This document shows positions 39,785 to 50,958 of a stretch of 64,000 nucleotides of DNA, in pieces. The stretch spans positions 9,038,793 to 9,102,792 of the forward strand of contig NC_083570.1 in assembly GCF_027579695.1 (NCBI RefSeq), read 5' to 3'. Within the stretch, counting starts at the first letter, position 1. The number at the start of each line of letters is the position of its first letter. Source of the DNA: Neoarius graeffei. Its lineage: Eukaryota; Chordata; Actinopteri; Siluriformes; Ariidae. Below the pieces are notes generated by a model. The model was given only the letters and a program-made list of their open reading frames with translations, was not told the DNA's origin and did not search any database. The position numbers and the translations under genes were made by a program.

Positions 39785-40912
39785 TGAGCAACAGAGACAG
39801 ACAACAACAGACAGACAGAGGAGGGGAGAGCAACGACAGACAATGAAGGGGAGCAACAGAGACCGACAGAGGAGGGGAGGGCAACAACAGAGACCGACAG
39901 AGGAGGGGAGGGGAGCAACAGAGACCGACAGAGGAGGGGAGGGCAACAACAGAGACCGACAGAGGAGGGGAGGGCAACAACAGAGACCGACAGAGGAGGG
40001 GAGGGCAACAACAGAGACCGACAGAGGAGGGGAGGGCAACAACAGAGACCGACAGAGGAGGGGAGGGCAACAACAGAGACCGACAGAGGAGGGGAGGGCA
40101 ACAACAGAGACCGACAGAGGAGGGGAGGGCAACAACAGAGACCGACAGAGGAGGGGAGGGCAACAACAGAGACCGACAGAGGAGGGGAGGGCAACAACAG
40201 AGACCGACAGAGGAGGGGAGGGCAACAACAGAGACCGACAATGAAGGAGAGGGCAACAACAGAGACCGACAATGAAGGAGAGCAACAACAGAGACCGACA
40301 ATGAAGGAGAGCAACAACAGAGACCGACAATGAAGGAGAGCAACAACAGAGACCGACAATGAAGGAGAGCAACAACAGAGACCGACAATGAAGGAGAGCA
40401 ACAACAGAGACCGACAATGAAGGAGAGCAACAACAGAGACCGACAATGAAGGAGAGCAACAACAGAGACCGACAATGAAGGAGAGCAACAACAGAGACCG
40501 ACAATGAAGGAGAGCAACAACAGAGACCGACAATGAAGGAGAGCAACAACAGAGACCGACAATGAAGGAGAGCAACAACAGAGACCGACAATGAAGGAGA
40601 GCAACAACAGAGACCGACAATGAAGGAGAGCAACAACAGAGACCGACAATGAAGGAGAGCAACAACAGAGACCGACAATGAAGGAGAGCAACAACAGAGA
40701 CCGACAATGAAGGAGAGCAACAACAGAGACCGACAATGAAGGAGAGCAACAACAGAGACCGACAATGAAGGAGAGCAACAACAGAGACCGACAATGAAGG
40801 AGAGCAACAACAGAGACCGACAATGAAGGAGAGCAACAACAGAGACCGACAATGAAGGAGAGCAACAGAGACAGGCAATGGAAAAGAGAAACAACAGACA
40901 ACTGAGGTGAGC
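39785..40912. repeat. Minisatellite, 31-bp units passing into 29-bp units
   Basis: The left block (about 39840-40240) repeats every 31 bp with core GGCAACAACAGAGACCGACA followed by GAGGAGGGGA. The right block (about 40240-40870) repeats every 29 bp with GAGCAACAACAGAGACCGAC followed by AATGAAGGA. Neither unit is a multiple of 3 and neither contains a stop on the minus strand, so all three minus frames stay open for about 400 codons (SLSVSVVAL-type peptides). This is a repeat artefact, not a gene. Confidence 0.95.
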
Positions 40913-41125
40913 AACAGAGACAGACACTGAAGTCACAGCACAGTTGTAGGAAGATAACAATAATAAGTTAGACAACAGAGAACTTATAACGAATAAAAAA
41001 AATGTCTAAATTAGAAGATTTGAAGTGTGCTCGTGTATTTGGGGGGTACGGGAGTAGGGGGCCAGATGAAGTCCACTTTTGGGGAAAAAAGATCCCCCCC
41101 CTCCACAATGCTGGCTACGGGCCTG

Positions 41126-42691
41126 CAAACTCGATCACTTGCCGAGCATTTTGTGAAGCTGTGTAGAAGTTTTACCATTGTCAAGATCTGAACAGACAGC
41201 CGGTAAGCTCGCATTTATTTTTATTTTGTTGTGAATGCGAGGAAATTGTTGCGCTGATGGGGCATTGAGATGCGGGGAAAATGTTTGTGTTTGTAGGATC
41301 TTAAGGTTCAAATATTCACATGGTGCTCTGTGTAATTGTTGGCTGGTAAGGGTTATTGCAACTTGCTTTGTTTGGTGTGGCAACTTGCTTGGTCTCATGT
41401 TTGAAATGGCCTAATTTAGATGTGGTTTGATGCGTGGATATTATTGTGCTGAATTCTTAGGTGCCAGTGAAGACATGGTTTAAAAGCATATATTTTTCTA
41501 CTTGCATACAGTGCATGTTTAAAACGAACTGGAAGTATTTCATTGCTAAAATGTTCATGGTGGATATGGTTTGTAAATATGTAGGGTGGCTTGTTACTTG
41601 GTAACTCATTTATTGGGTTTAGTAACTTGTTTAATTCATTATGGCCCTTGTGGTTAAAATGTATTTTAATATTTTGATGCATTTACATTGAAACTTCATT
41701 CAAAATCTGTCTTAAGTTAAAGTAAATTCTATCTATTTTCACATACATGTATTTAATGTTAAGCTTTTGATGATCATTTTTTGTGTAACTGCTTTTATAA
41801 AAAGAAAAAAACCCTGTGCAAATTGGTAAATGGATGGTGTTTGTCTTTTAAGGTTTTTTACCTGCAAAGGAAAAAAATAAAAGGAAAAAGATGGAACAAG
41901 GGTCTGGTTTGAGTGAATTCCAGTTTTAATGTTCAGTATTGGTATTACCCTTCAAGTGTGGGATAAGCACAGCAAAGGAGCAAAACACTTGACAGTTGTA
42001 TCCGGGTAAAATTTACGTGAACTTTCCGAAGAAGGCGATTGTGGTGAAGTGCAGACGGACACACATTGGAGGACGCGGGAGCGCCATATTTGATGAGTAG
42101 CCTATAGTACAGTAAATCATCTCATCATATGATTTTGTATTTCCTGAACGAAATTAGTACTTGCATCACAAAAAAATTATGAAAGCTGATGTTGGGGAAT
42201 ATTGTCTCCAGCTAATAATGTTAACTATCAGTTTGCCCAGAGTCTGTGAGCTTGTCTAGCCACTTCAATCTTGAATCCTTGCTAATTTCAACAGCTATTT
42301 TTGACACCTGTTTTTAGTCCTAGTGTTGCATACTTGAATGAAAACTCGGTGTGATTTTTTTTTTTTTTCTCTTCCTTTACTGGGTACTTGCCAAACTGCA
42401 AAATACACAGATATAGTAGTACATCATTACGCGCTTCTGTTTACACGTTGCCCTTGACGGAACTCTCTTCTCAATCATGGCTGTTAAAATGGCAGGCCTG
42501 GAACCACTGTGTTTCAAGTGGGAGCCCCCTACCCCCGTACTGAAGGCCTCTAAATCTGCCACTACCACTTACAACACATAACACCAATCATAACCCACCC
42601 CCCTCCATTCCCCCTGTGCGCCGCCACCGACACCCCTCACCAGCACCACCCCTGCCCTTCCTGACAAATCTCACTCTGAACTGACTTCAAA
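41126..42691. other. Right interior of candidate 6-kb element
   Basis: AT-rich sequence with no convincing ORF, then a C-rich block (42590-42660) just inside the right end. Homopolymer runs near 41800 and 42358-42369. Confidence 0.35.
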
Positions 42692-42705
42692 ACTTGAGAG
42701 CCCTG

Positions 42706-43874
42706 ACGGGGAGAGAGAGACAACCAACTGTAAGGTTCCTAACATAACTATGACAAAGACTGCAAACAGAGCATACAAAACCTCTCGTTTAAACCACATT
42801 TAATATTAACACCACGAATCAGGCCAACAAGCTAACTAACACTGTCACCTGTGACTTTACTTACAACGTTAGCTAGTTAATTTAGTTAGCTAATCTAACT
42901 GTTTGAAAACATCACTGTGAATTAGGGAAAGAACACAACGTTTGGTTATGAATTTACAGCAAATAACAGGGAAATGCTTTCTTACCTCATATAGCAGGAG
43001 AACAGTTCTAACTGTGAAGTTCACTTACTGACCAAACATCCGTCTGACCCTTCAACTGCGGCCACACTGTTTCTGTTCTCCGTCCAAATCCCACAACTCG
43101 CATTCAGTCAAAATAAAATGGCAAGCAGAAGTAAAATAATCCAGGTAATCCATTAGTGGTCAGATAGTCCACTAGTGGACCGACTGACGCTCGCACCGTA
43201 TCCAGAGCCATAGAGATCTACCGATCGCTCTGCCGGATCCGACTGACGGATTTTCAAAAAAGAAGGCATGCGCACAGTTGTCATTGGCCAGTTTTCTTGA
43301 TGATAGCCACTTCAACCAGTCACATTCAAAGCAACGTGGTATCTTTTTCTTTATCGAGAAAAGATGATAAAGAAAATAAATGTTTAATTTTTATTTGTAG
43401 GCTGATCAGTTCCATAAGCATCTCTCTCTCTGTCACACACTATATACTGCATTATGTGTAAAGCACTATATAAACAAAGGTGAGTTGACGTCACTTAATT
43501 TAAGCAAAATATCAAAACGCATCAATATTTTACTCGCATTCCAGAATCTGGACATCATTTAGGTTTTCATGGCGCTGTCATTTTCAATGTGTTGAACAGC
43601 ACATAAAGGGCTATTCCAGTTCAATGCAACACAATAGATAGACATTATTTTAATCTACATTGGAATTTATAAATGCTAACCCACTCATAACTTTTTATTT
43701 CATCATCTGAATTCAAGCTTTACCCATCCACAAGTTTACCGATTGCACGTGAGCGTGCCACTGCCCTGTTTTTGACTGCCCCTTCCCCCGCACGTGACGC
43801 TGCCAGACAGCGCCGACAGCCAACCGGAAGACGCGCCAGATCTGGCTCCGCCCTCCAGAGAGAGCTTGACTGAC
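42706..43874. other. Unassigned intergenic sequence
   Basis: Contains TTAGCTAGTTAATTTAGTTAGC, a small imperfect palindrome near 42880, an ACTAGTGGACCGACTGACGC segment, and CT-rich sequence near 43420. No gene or complete element was identified. Confidence 0.3.
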
Positions 43875-43962
43875 GCAATGGAGGAGACCAAAGTCCACAA
43901 ACTAAAGCCTACAGAAAGCAAATGAAATTTAATACACGCTTGTGATGTCAGACACTCTGAGG
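43875..43962 (-). pseudogene. finTRIM copy C, exon-4 edge/intron fragment
   Basis: AATGGAGGAGACCAAAGTCC, then AAAGCCTACAGAAAGCAAAT and GCTTGTGATGTCAGACA, match 28605-28682 of finTRIM B (end of exon 4 and the following intron). It is isolated from the rest of copy C by about 1 kb of unrelated DNA. Confidence 0.75.
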
Positions 43963-44628
43963 ACACAATTATATCTACAAGGTTATGAATTTTGAGTTGA
44001 TAATATTTATGGCAGTTAAAGTGTTAAAGTTCACTCAGGTTCTCTCTCTTGTGTGGACTACAAGTTGTAAAATGGGCGTCGGCTGAGTCAATGTTCACTC
44101 TTCTGATCTGATTATGAGGAACACTGAGTAACAATACACTCTTGCCGTCTTGAATTGCAATTTAAATCTTCTAACTGACCAAACCTGTTAAATCTCGATG
44201 AGAAAAATAACGAGGACGAGTTTCCACTTGTTTCTCTACGGAAGAGCGATAGTGCCACTAAGAAATACATATATATTTTTTTTAATTTCTGAGAAAGAAA
44301 CTCAGAAATTTCGAGAAAAAAGTCGAAATTTTCAAGAAAAAAAGTCAGAAATCTGTAGAAGGCGGGCTTCCATACGGAAGTGACACTCACTCGTGGCCGG
44401 TAGACATGAATGGCTGAGACCAGAGCCATGGAATTCAGAGTTGTGACAACCAGGGTACAGGAAGTCGGTTGGTGATGTGATTCACATAGATTCAAATACT
44501 TCTAGGCAGCGGCTTTCTGTTTGCTAGAGACTAACACAGAACCACTACATAACAAGCAAAACCCAATCCCAAAATAACATTTGATTAAGTCGTCCATTTC
44601 AGTAGCACTAAACACAGTAGTAGCAGAC

Positions 44629-44927
44629 TGTGGCAGCAGGGGCATGGTCAAGCGCCGGTCTGTGACAGGAGGGCGGAGTCGGGGAAGGTAAGTGGCAGAA
44701 TCACTACACCTGATGTCAATTCACCTGTGTTTGTGCGTGTCTTCCCAGTGACCACGCCCTACTTAAAGAGGGAGAGCGAGAGCAAAGGAGCTCATCCCCA
44801 AACCAGACGCTGGTTGTGTGTGTGTGTCTGTGTTAGTCACTGGATGTTTCACTGAAAAGTGTGGCAATAAAAGCCGTGTTTGCGAACCTGATCTCTGTCC
44901 TGCCGTCCTCTGTGCTCCACCAGAACA
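44629..44927. mobile_element. LTR-like block (candidate solo LTR, about 299 bp)
   Basis: Begins TGTGGCAGCAGGGGCATGG and ends CCACCAGAACA (TG...CA ends), with AATAAA at 44867 and a GC-rich 5' half, consistent with a Ty3/gypsy-type solo LTR. It abuts and truncates the finTRIM copy C PRY-SPRY exon. Flanking five-mers (CAGAC, GTGGA) do not match, so target duplication is not supported. Confidence 0.5.
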
Positions 44928-45139
44928 GTGGACTCTGTGGAGGAGCTTCATTGTGTCAGAGACGCTGTAGAAGGACAGAGTTCCTGCACTGTGATCCACA
45001 TACACTCCTATTCTGGAGGGTGATGGAACAATGAGATCAGTCTCAATCTTGTTGTGAAAGAGAGAAGAAGACCACAGACTCCAGGACTGATTGTTGAATC
45101 CAAACTCGCACTCATCAGCCTGTCGTTTCCTGCTGATGT

Positions 45140-45200
<61 letters not shown>

Positions 45201-45264
45201 ATTGATATGTACACAATTCCAGCACGGCTCCACTCCACCTCCCAGTAACTGCGTGCACACACAC
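44928..45264 (-). pseudogene. finTRIM copy C, PRY-SPRY fragment
   Basis: Minus-strand residues CEFGFNNQSWSLWSSS, SPSRIGVYVDHSAGTLSFYS and VSDTMKLLHRVH match finTRIM B. The reading stops at RVH, where the LTR-like block begins. A (TA)n tract (45144-45198) has expanded inside the coding sequence just after YKDIS, so this exon cannot be functional. Confidence 0.85.
45144..45198. repeat. (TA)n microsatellite inside a finTRIM exon remnant
   Basis: About 27 TA units replace the TCTCATATAAAGAC context that is intact in gene B. Expansion seems to start from the native ATATAA. Confidence 0.9.
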
Positions 45265-45344
45265 TAAGGAGTGTGTGCGCGGATGCAGTTACTGGGAGGT
45301 GGAGTGGAGCTGTGCTGGAACTGTGTACATATCAATCTCATATA
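45193..45344. repeat. Fold-back inverted duplication of PRY-SPRY sequence
   Basis: The left arm (about 45193-45264) and right arm (45271-45344) are inverted copies of the same PRY-SPRY stretch (core CTCCACTCCACCTCCCAGTA) around the 6-bp centre TAAGGA, with a few mismatches. This is a near-perfect hairpin of more than 70-bp arms. Confidence 0.85.
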
Positions 45345-45492
45345 GGAGTCGTTCAGCTCGACTCAGTTCAGCCTTCTCCTGATCTCTGATCAGCTCCATC
45401 ACCCCCCAGCACTTTTTCTCCATGGAGCTGATCAGCTCAGTAAAGATCCTCTCACTGTCCTCCACTGCTGTCTGTGCACTGAGCTATTAGGA
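45345..45492 (-). pseudogene. finTRIM copy C, coiled-coil exon 3 remnant
   Basis: Matches the 5' part of finTRIM B exon 3 (minus-strand LSAQTAVEDSERIFTELISS). It is joined directly to the fold-back arm instead of the rest of the exon, and lacks the 3' part (IADLQRRVTELEQL). Confidence 0.82.
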
Positions 45493-45607
45493 CACACACA
45501 CAAGATGTAAAGCTCATCTATCATTCCCTCTCTTACTGGGACTGTAAATGACTCGTTGTCCATGTTGTGTGTGTTTCTAGGAGCAGCTCTGTCTCTGCTC
45601 ACTGCTC

Positions 45608-45705
45608 ACCTTTATAGTGTTCACAGCCTGTTTCAGCTCCTGCACCTTCTTCTGCTTCTCCTGGATTCTCTGCTGGGATTTCATCTGCTCCTCCTTTAAC
45701 TCACT
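45608..45705 (-). pseudogene. finTRIM copy C, exon 2
   Basis: Essentially identical to finTRIM B exon 2, including both splice sites (minus-strand SELKEEQMKSQQRIQEKQKK, then VQELKQAVNTIK). No exon 1 is found to the right in the window. Confidence 0.85.
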
Positions 45706-46900
45706 CTGAGGACAAATAAAATACATTCAGCTTTTTATACAGTACGAGCGAACTGGTTCCATATTAATGTCAGTTCAAAGTACATTCATGTTTCGCTCTG
45801 AAGGTTATGTACTCTGTGTGTGTGTGTGTGAGAGAGAGAGAAATGTTCACTAACTGGTCTGGGCTGGGTTTCCCGAAAGCCTCTTAAGGCCAAGAGAGTT
45901 TTAAATGACCTCTTAAGATCCATCATCAAGCTAACGTGGTTTTCCTGAACAACATCGTAGCACAAGTCGTCCTTTAGTTTGCTCGGAATTTACGAGAGAC
46001 CCGGAGCACTCGTTCAAAACAAAGAGCGACTCGCTCGCTGCCGAATCCACAGAATGCGCATGCGGCTCTGAGGGCCTCTCACAGTCAGCGGGGGAAACTG
46101 GGGTTGAATCTGCTGGTGGTGTTCAATTAGTTTTCTTCTACATTGCAAGTACATCGAGTTAATTATCAGAGGTGGACAGTAACGAAGTACATTTACTTGA
46201 GTTCTGTACTTAAGTACACTTTTTGAGTATCTGTACTTTACTTGAGTGGTTTTTTTTGGAAACTTGTGACTTTAACTTCACTCCATTTGAAAGACAAATA
46301 TCGTACTTTTTACTCCACTACATTTCTATCAAGGTCCTCGTTACTCGTTACTATAAAGCAGCTTTGAAAGTGGATGTTTTTTTTCTTTTCTAAAACATGA
46401 TTGGTTTTTTCGCAGGTGACACAGACAGTCCATCAATAATCACTAGGGTCACGTCACGTCCATAGACTGGATAAAATCAAGATCAATGATTTCTCCGCAG
46501 CATTATTTAACACGATCAGTTGATGGCAGAATGGAAGGAGGCGGTTCTTCTGGGGAATGCACACACCCACGGTTCTATAGCTAGAACCCATGGTTCAGTT
46601 TTCTGAAAAGAATAGTCATTTCATTTTAAATGTTTGCTTTGTTTGCCTAAAACGGAGCACATCACAGCCTACAAAAACTCCCCATCCGACCTGCGGAAGC
46701 ATATTGAGGAATATAAATGTTTTATTCCAAGAGAAAGCTTCCAGTGTAGTTGTCTGTGCTTTAGAGCTAGCGATAACGTTGCAATCGCTACACAGTCTGA
46801 TTAGTCAAATGACTTTCTATGGATTTGCTCGCCAAGTTGCCATCGCCTTGTCCACGTCTAATATTTACACATAGTTAGTTAACTTGGACACAGTTAGCAT
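45706..46900. repeat. finTRIM copy C, intron 1 with nested transposons
   Basis: Co-linear with 29206-30450 of finTRIM B, including the GGGTTTCCCGAAAGC end and the BED-finger hAT (46162-46900). It shows that both insertions predate the B/C duplication. Similarity ends near 46900, before exon 1. Confidence 0.85.
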
Positions 46901-48656
46901 GTAAAAACAGAGTTACACTAACATGAATAACGTTCACTTATCTGAAGTCCTTTCAGAAATGTTTTATCATAATCTTGCCAATTAAACAAAAAAGTAGAAA
47001 TCTTTCTTTTCTCGTAATATTAGCTGCCCAATATGATTTTGAGTTTGAAAAGAGTTTGCTTGCATGTCAGGTGGAGCTTCACTGACATGATTCCACAGGC
47101 AGATTCATATGTGCATGAATACATACACACACCCGCACGTGAGACCTGTGAGATGGACAGTATTGTACTCGTCAGTCACAAATTGCTGGAATTTTTTGTT
47201 TTGATGTCAGATGATGGTCTTGCACCTTTTTTTTGTCTTGTTTAAAGCAGAGTTGCTGTTGGGCCGTTATTAAGCTCGAGGTGTGGATCTGGGTTTTAAT
47301 CAGGTTGGATTGTCCTTTTTATTTTCTGAGCAAGCTGCATTTACAGCTGTTCCATTGTCTTCCTGATTAACACACACATACATGTGTGCACACACTGCCA
47401 GAGCTGGGTCAGAACACTACCATGCTGCTTTGTGGGGGTGGGGAGGAGGGTTACAACAAAAAAAAAAAGAAAATAACATTGTGTTTTGTTTAGTTTGTAA
47501 GTGACCAGTGTTTGAGAGACTTTTATTTTGAAATCATACAGGACACATTTAAGCTGCAGACAAAACAAAATCCAGCACGCGGGACTTTTTGTTAGACAAA
47601 GAGCCACACATTTTTTCTCTCGCTTCGAACATACACCACATGTACTACACAGTCTGTAAACTCAACATTTTCTCACTGTTTTCTTGAAGCTTATGTGCAT
47701 ATCTTCGTTTCAGATAATATGTTCGTGTTTAAGTCTGTTGTGAGCTACCTGCGAGGGGCTAATGGACTGCTAAGTGAACTGCTAGTTTTTGCACCCTTGG
47801 AAAGTGGAGCGAGGTGTGAAACCTTTAAGAGACATTTTCAGTTATCCAAGCGAACTATGTAAAGTGTTAAATGATATTTGGATACGAGCATATTCTTCGT
47901 TTATCATTTGAGCATCCTGTTAATATTTTGCATAAACCCATGCACCTTATTTGTATTTTTATTTAGTTGCTTTATTTGTATCATACATTTAGTTTTACTT
48001 GTATTTTTATTTACTGCTTTATTTGTATCATACTTTGTTTTACGTTGCTGGAACAGCGGCAATAAATGTTATTGCACCCGTTTGAGACTCCTCTTCATTT
48101 CAGTTCCGAGGGCTGCGACAGTAAAACTCATCACTAGGCCTGAGTCGTCTACCACGCTCTGCCAGGATCAGCTTACAAGATGTCCTAATGTCCACGATCT
48201 ACAGATAATTCCACAATCAGAGATTTTGACAGAGTACAGGCTAAATTCAGTGACGGTCAACATTGGACATTTGAAGAGTTGATGCATTGAAAATGGTTTA
48301 TGGTATTGTGTGTTTACACGATGATTGAGTAATGTCATGTAAATATTGTGACCTTAAAGTTGAGAATAGATACTTTCAAATAAGCAAGAAAAAATGAAGG
48401 TGACTGCATTTCACATTGTTTCATTGTGTTTAATCTGATAGAATTTAAAAGGAGTGTGTTGTCTGATTGTAGATCATCGGTGATACTGTCTGATATCGTG
48501 ATTGTTGTTCTGTACTTAGCGTATTTTTGAGGGTAAATATCTAAAGTGAGTGGTTATATAGGTCAAGATTTGGTTAAAGTCACCACTTAACAGATTGAGT
48601 ACAGACATAGGCCTACTACACTTAAAGCTTGTAACATAAACAGATAAGCAGGCAAG
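46901..48656. other. Unassigned, possible LTR sequence before BEL/Pao gag
   Basis: AT-rich, with a GTGTGTGCACACA-type tract near 47380, a T-rich block 47930-48060 and AATAAATG at 48060. The position upstream of a gag fragment suggests an LTR/leader, but I could not define LTR ends or a primer-binding site. Confidence 0.35.
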
Positions 48657-49620
48657 ATGCTAGAACGCACTGAAGAAGCAGACAAGACACCGCAGGTCAG
48701 GTCTAGCTCTCATGAGCGAAATCTAACAGAAATGGGCCAAGAGTTACATGAACAAGAAGCAAAGAAAAATGAGAGAGCATTTAACAAGGCTTATGAAGTG
48801 TGGCGACATACAGCAAGGGAAATAAGAACACAGCTAAAGCCTTGCTGCTCGGATGAAGAGCTTGAATCATGCCAAATCAACATTGAATCTAAACTCAACA
48901 CAGTTGTGCAACATTATCAAGCTATGCAGCGAAACCATAGTACTACTCAAGCCATTGTAAGGCGAATGGATGCTTAGGCTGAACTTGCTGCCAGATTAGA
49001 ACAGGCAAAGGCCATGCAAGAACTACATGCTCAACAGTCAAGACTTGATGAACTGGAGAGTGAATGGTAAGCCAGGGAGGCTGAAATGAAATTAAGAATA
49101 GGGAGAGAAAAAAATAAGGCTACAACAGCTACAAGCAGACAGTAATGTAAAAGGTAGCAGCAGCGCACGTGAAGGCTTACAATGACCGTGATAGCCTTAT
49201 TCACGGTGGTGAAGAAACACGCATCCAAATCCCACCAGGCCATCAAAACACTGTCAAAACTCAATTAAACATACAAGCCACACTGTTCCAGTCTTATCGT
49301 GCACCACAGGAAGCATTGTCAAATCAGTTAGAATTCAATTTAGCTTGAGAAATTGCTAGCTCATTTACTCTGTCATCTACCTGTCCCAGAACCCACAACG
49401 TTCACTGGTGACCCCCTAAAGTTTTTTGATTGGCAATTATCCTTCAAAGCCCTAATTGATCAGAGGCCCCTTCCAGTTGCTGAAAAAAATGCTCTATTTA
49501 AAAAGAGTTATCTCGCAGGAGAAGCATGCAAGGCTGTGGAAGGATTTTTCTATCGGAACGCAGATGATGCATATCAGGGTGCTTGGGCGGTCCTTCAAGA
49601 CAGGTATGGGAATCCGTTAC
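48657..49620 (+). pseudogene. BEL/Pao retrotransposon gag, plus-strand fragment
   Basis: Opens MLERTEEADKTPQVRSSS with a charged, coiled-coil-like region, then (after stops at 48975 and 49067, and further frame damage) LPVPEPTTFTGDPLKFFDWQ and EACKAVEGFFYRNADDAY, the conserved gag block of fish BEL/Pao elements. It ends abruptly in DRYGNPLQM at about 49620, where an inverted gag begins. No protease, RT or integrase follows. Confidence 0.78.
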
Positions 49621-50958
49621 AGATGGTAGAAAGCCATCTGCCTTGGCGCATTCCAGTTCGAGCAGGATGTCACCCAGTTCTCGGAGCTTGGCGCTGTCTT
49701 TATTTGTTAGCTTAGGGAAATCTTCTAACCTTTTAAGCAGTGCGTGTTCGATGACCTCTGGTGTGCCGTAGCAGTCTTCCAGGCGTTGCCACACCATGCT
49801 GAGGCCAGCGGCAGGATTGAGAGTATGCACTGAGCGAATTCTCTTCGCCTGTTCTGCTGAATCGGCTCCAAGCCATTTGACTAACAAGTCTAACTCTTCT
49901 CTAGGTGACACATTTAAATCTTGAATGACAGTCACAAAAGATGCTTTCCACGACCAGTAATGTTCAGGGCGGTCATCAAACTTGAGGAGGCCCGAGCTCA
50001 CTAGCTCTCGACGCACAAGATACCTGGCGAGGTCTTGTGCTTGCTGCGGCTCATGTGTGGTATCTCTGTATGAGTTGGTGGGTGGAGGTTGGGGGTTCAC
50101 CGTACTATGTTGTACTGGTTGTGGTTCTCCGCCAAACAGCGTTACATGTTGCTGGACATGGTTACCGACTCGATCGGCTGCATTGAGAGAGTTTTCTGGA
50201 ACATGCGGTCTGTAGCGCTTATCCCCGCTTTCAATCTCCTCCTCGTAGGCAGCTGCTTCAGCGGCAGCCGCATCCTTTTTGCAGCTGAGGATGTGGAGGC
50301 TGGCTTCGAGTTCAGCTTTCTGCCTCATCACATTAATCAAATCAAAATCAAATCAAGTTTATTTGTACAGCGCTTTTAACAATAAACATTGTCGCAAAGC
50401 AGCTTTACAGAATTTGAACGACTTAAAACATGAGCTAATTTTATCCCTAATCTATCCCCAATGAGCAAGCCTGTGGCGACGGTGGCAAGGAAAAACTCCC
50501 TCAGACGACATGAGGAAGAAACCTCGAGAGGAACCAGACTCAAAAGGGAACCCATCCTCATTTGGGCAACAACAGACAGCCTGACTATAATATTAACAGT
50601 TTTAACAGGTATAACCCTCAACTGTCCTCATGGGGCCGTCCTTCACAGGAGTGGGGCGATAAAACTCCGACCAGACACAGGGCACCAGGATGGATCAAGC
50701 AGGTCCGACATATTCTAACATATTGCCATTAGCTTCGAGTTCGGCAAAACGTAGCTTGGCCTGTGCAGCTTTCGATTTAGCGCATGCTCTGGCAGCGGCT
50801 GCCGACGTTGACCCGCTGCTGGAACACTTTGATGGTTGATAGGATTTTTGTGACCAGGCATCCTGTGTTTCAAATGAGTCTCCTATTCTAGATGGCTCTG
50901 GAACAGCTGCATCTTGTTCAACTGCCTCTTGCTCTTGTCTGCTTGATTGTAGACTCAT
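49621..50958 (-). pseudogene. BEL/Pao retrotransposon gag, minus-strand fragment
   Basis: From the ATG at 50958 it reads MSLQSSRQEQEAVEQDAAVP, then an Ala/Lys-rich helix. After an L2 insertion it continues VMRQKAELEASLHILSCKKD, LVRRELVSSGLLKFDDRPEH and RIRSVHTLNPAAGLSMVWQR, typical BEL/Pao gag of a second subfamily. The distal 280 codons are open. It stops at the junction with the plus-strand gag near 49621. Confidence 0.8.
50338..50705 (-). mobile_element. L2-type LINE 3' end inserted in gag
   Basis: Starts with ATCAAATCAAATCAAG-type terminal repeats, then TTTATTTGTACAGCGC, closely matching 23520-23760. It interrupts the minus-strand gag between the FAELEAN and VMRQKAE parts. Confidence 0.85.

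Larger units (their letters stand above)
37113..41125. mobile_element. Candidate 4-kb TIR element (GGCCCGTAGCCAG ends) with THAP exon
   Basis: A 15-bp inverted repeat (CTGGCCCGTAGCCAG at 37113, complement at 41111-41125, one mismatch) frames 4.0 kb. G- and C-rich runs lie just inside both ends. Inside are a THAP-like exon, a coding fragment on the opposite strand (37845-38096), a smaller hAT-like element and a large minisatellite. No target duplication is evident. THAP domains occur in several transposon groups, so the superfamily is unresolved. Confidence 0.5.
36697..42705. mobile_element. Candidate 6-kb TIR element (CAGGGCTCTCAAGT ends)
   Basis: A perfect 14-bp inverted repeat, CAGGGCTCTCAAGT at 36697-36710 and its complement at 42692-42705, frames 6.0 kb. 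CAG...CTG ends suit the hAT superfamily, but the flanks (GTTCTGGG and ACGGGGAG) do not form an 8-bp duplication. The ends may therefore come from two different copies. No hAT transposase domain of its own was found; most of the interior is another TIR element. Confidence 0.45.

Noticed and set aside
39785-40912. CRISPR-like array
   Set aside because: Units are contiguous with no unique spacers, and the setting is a vertebrate genome.
39708-40975. Three overlapping minus-strand ORFs of about 400 codons, and a 133-codon plus-strand ORF
   Set aside because: They are the same 29/31-bp minisatellite read in each frame. No frame is favoured, composition is extreme, and there is no start context or domain.
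44763-45262. Two minus-strand ORFs of 84 and 165 codons
   Set aside because: They run through a (TA)n tract giving poly-(IY) and join PRY-SPRY remnants to LTR-like sequence, so they are fragments of a pseudogene.
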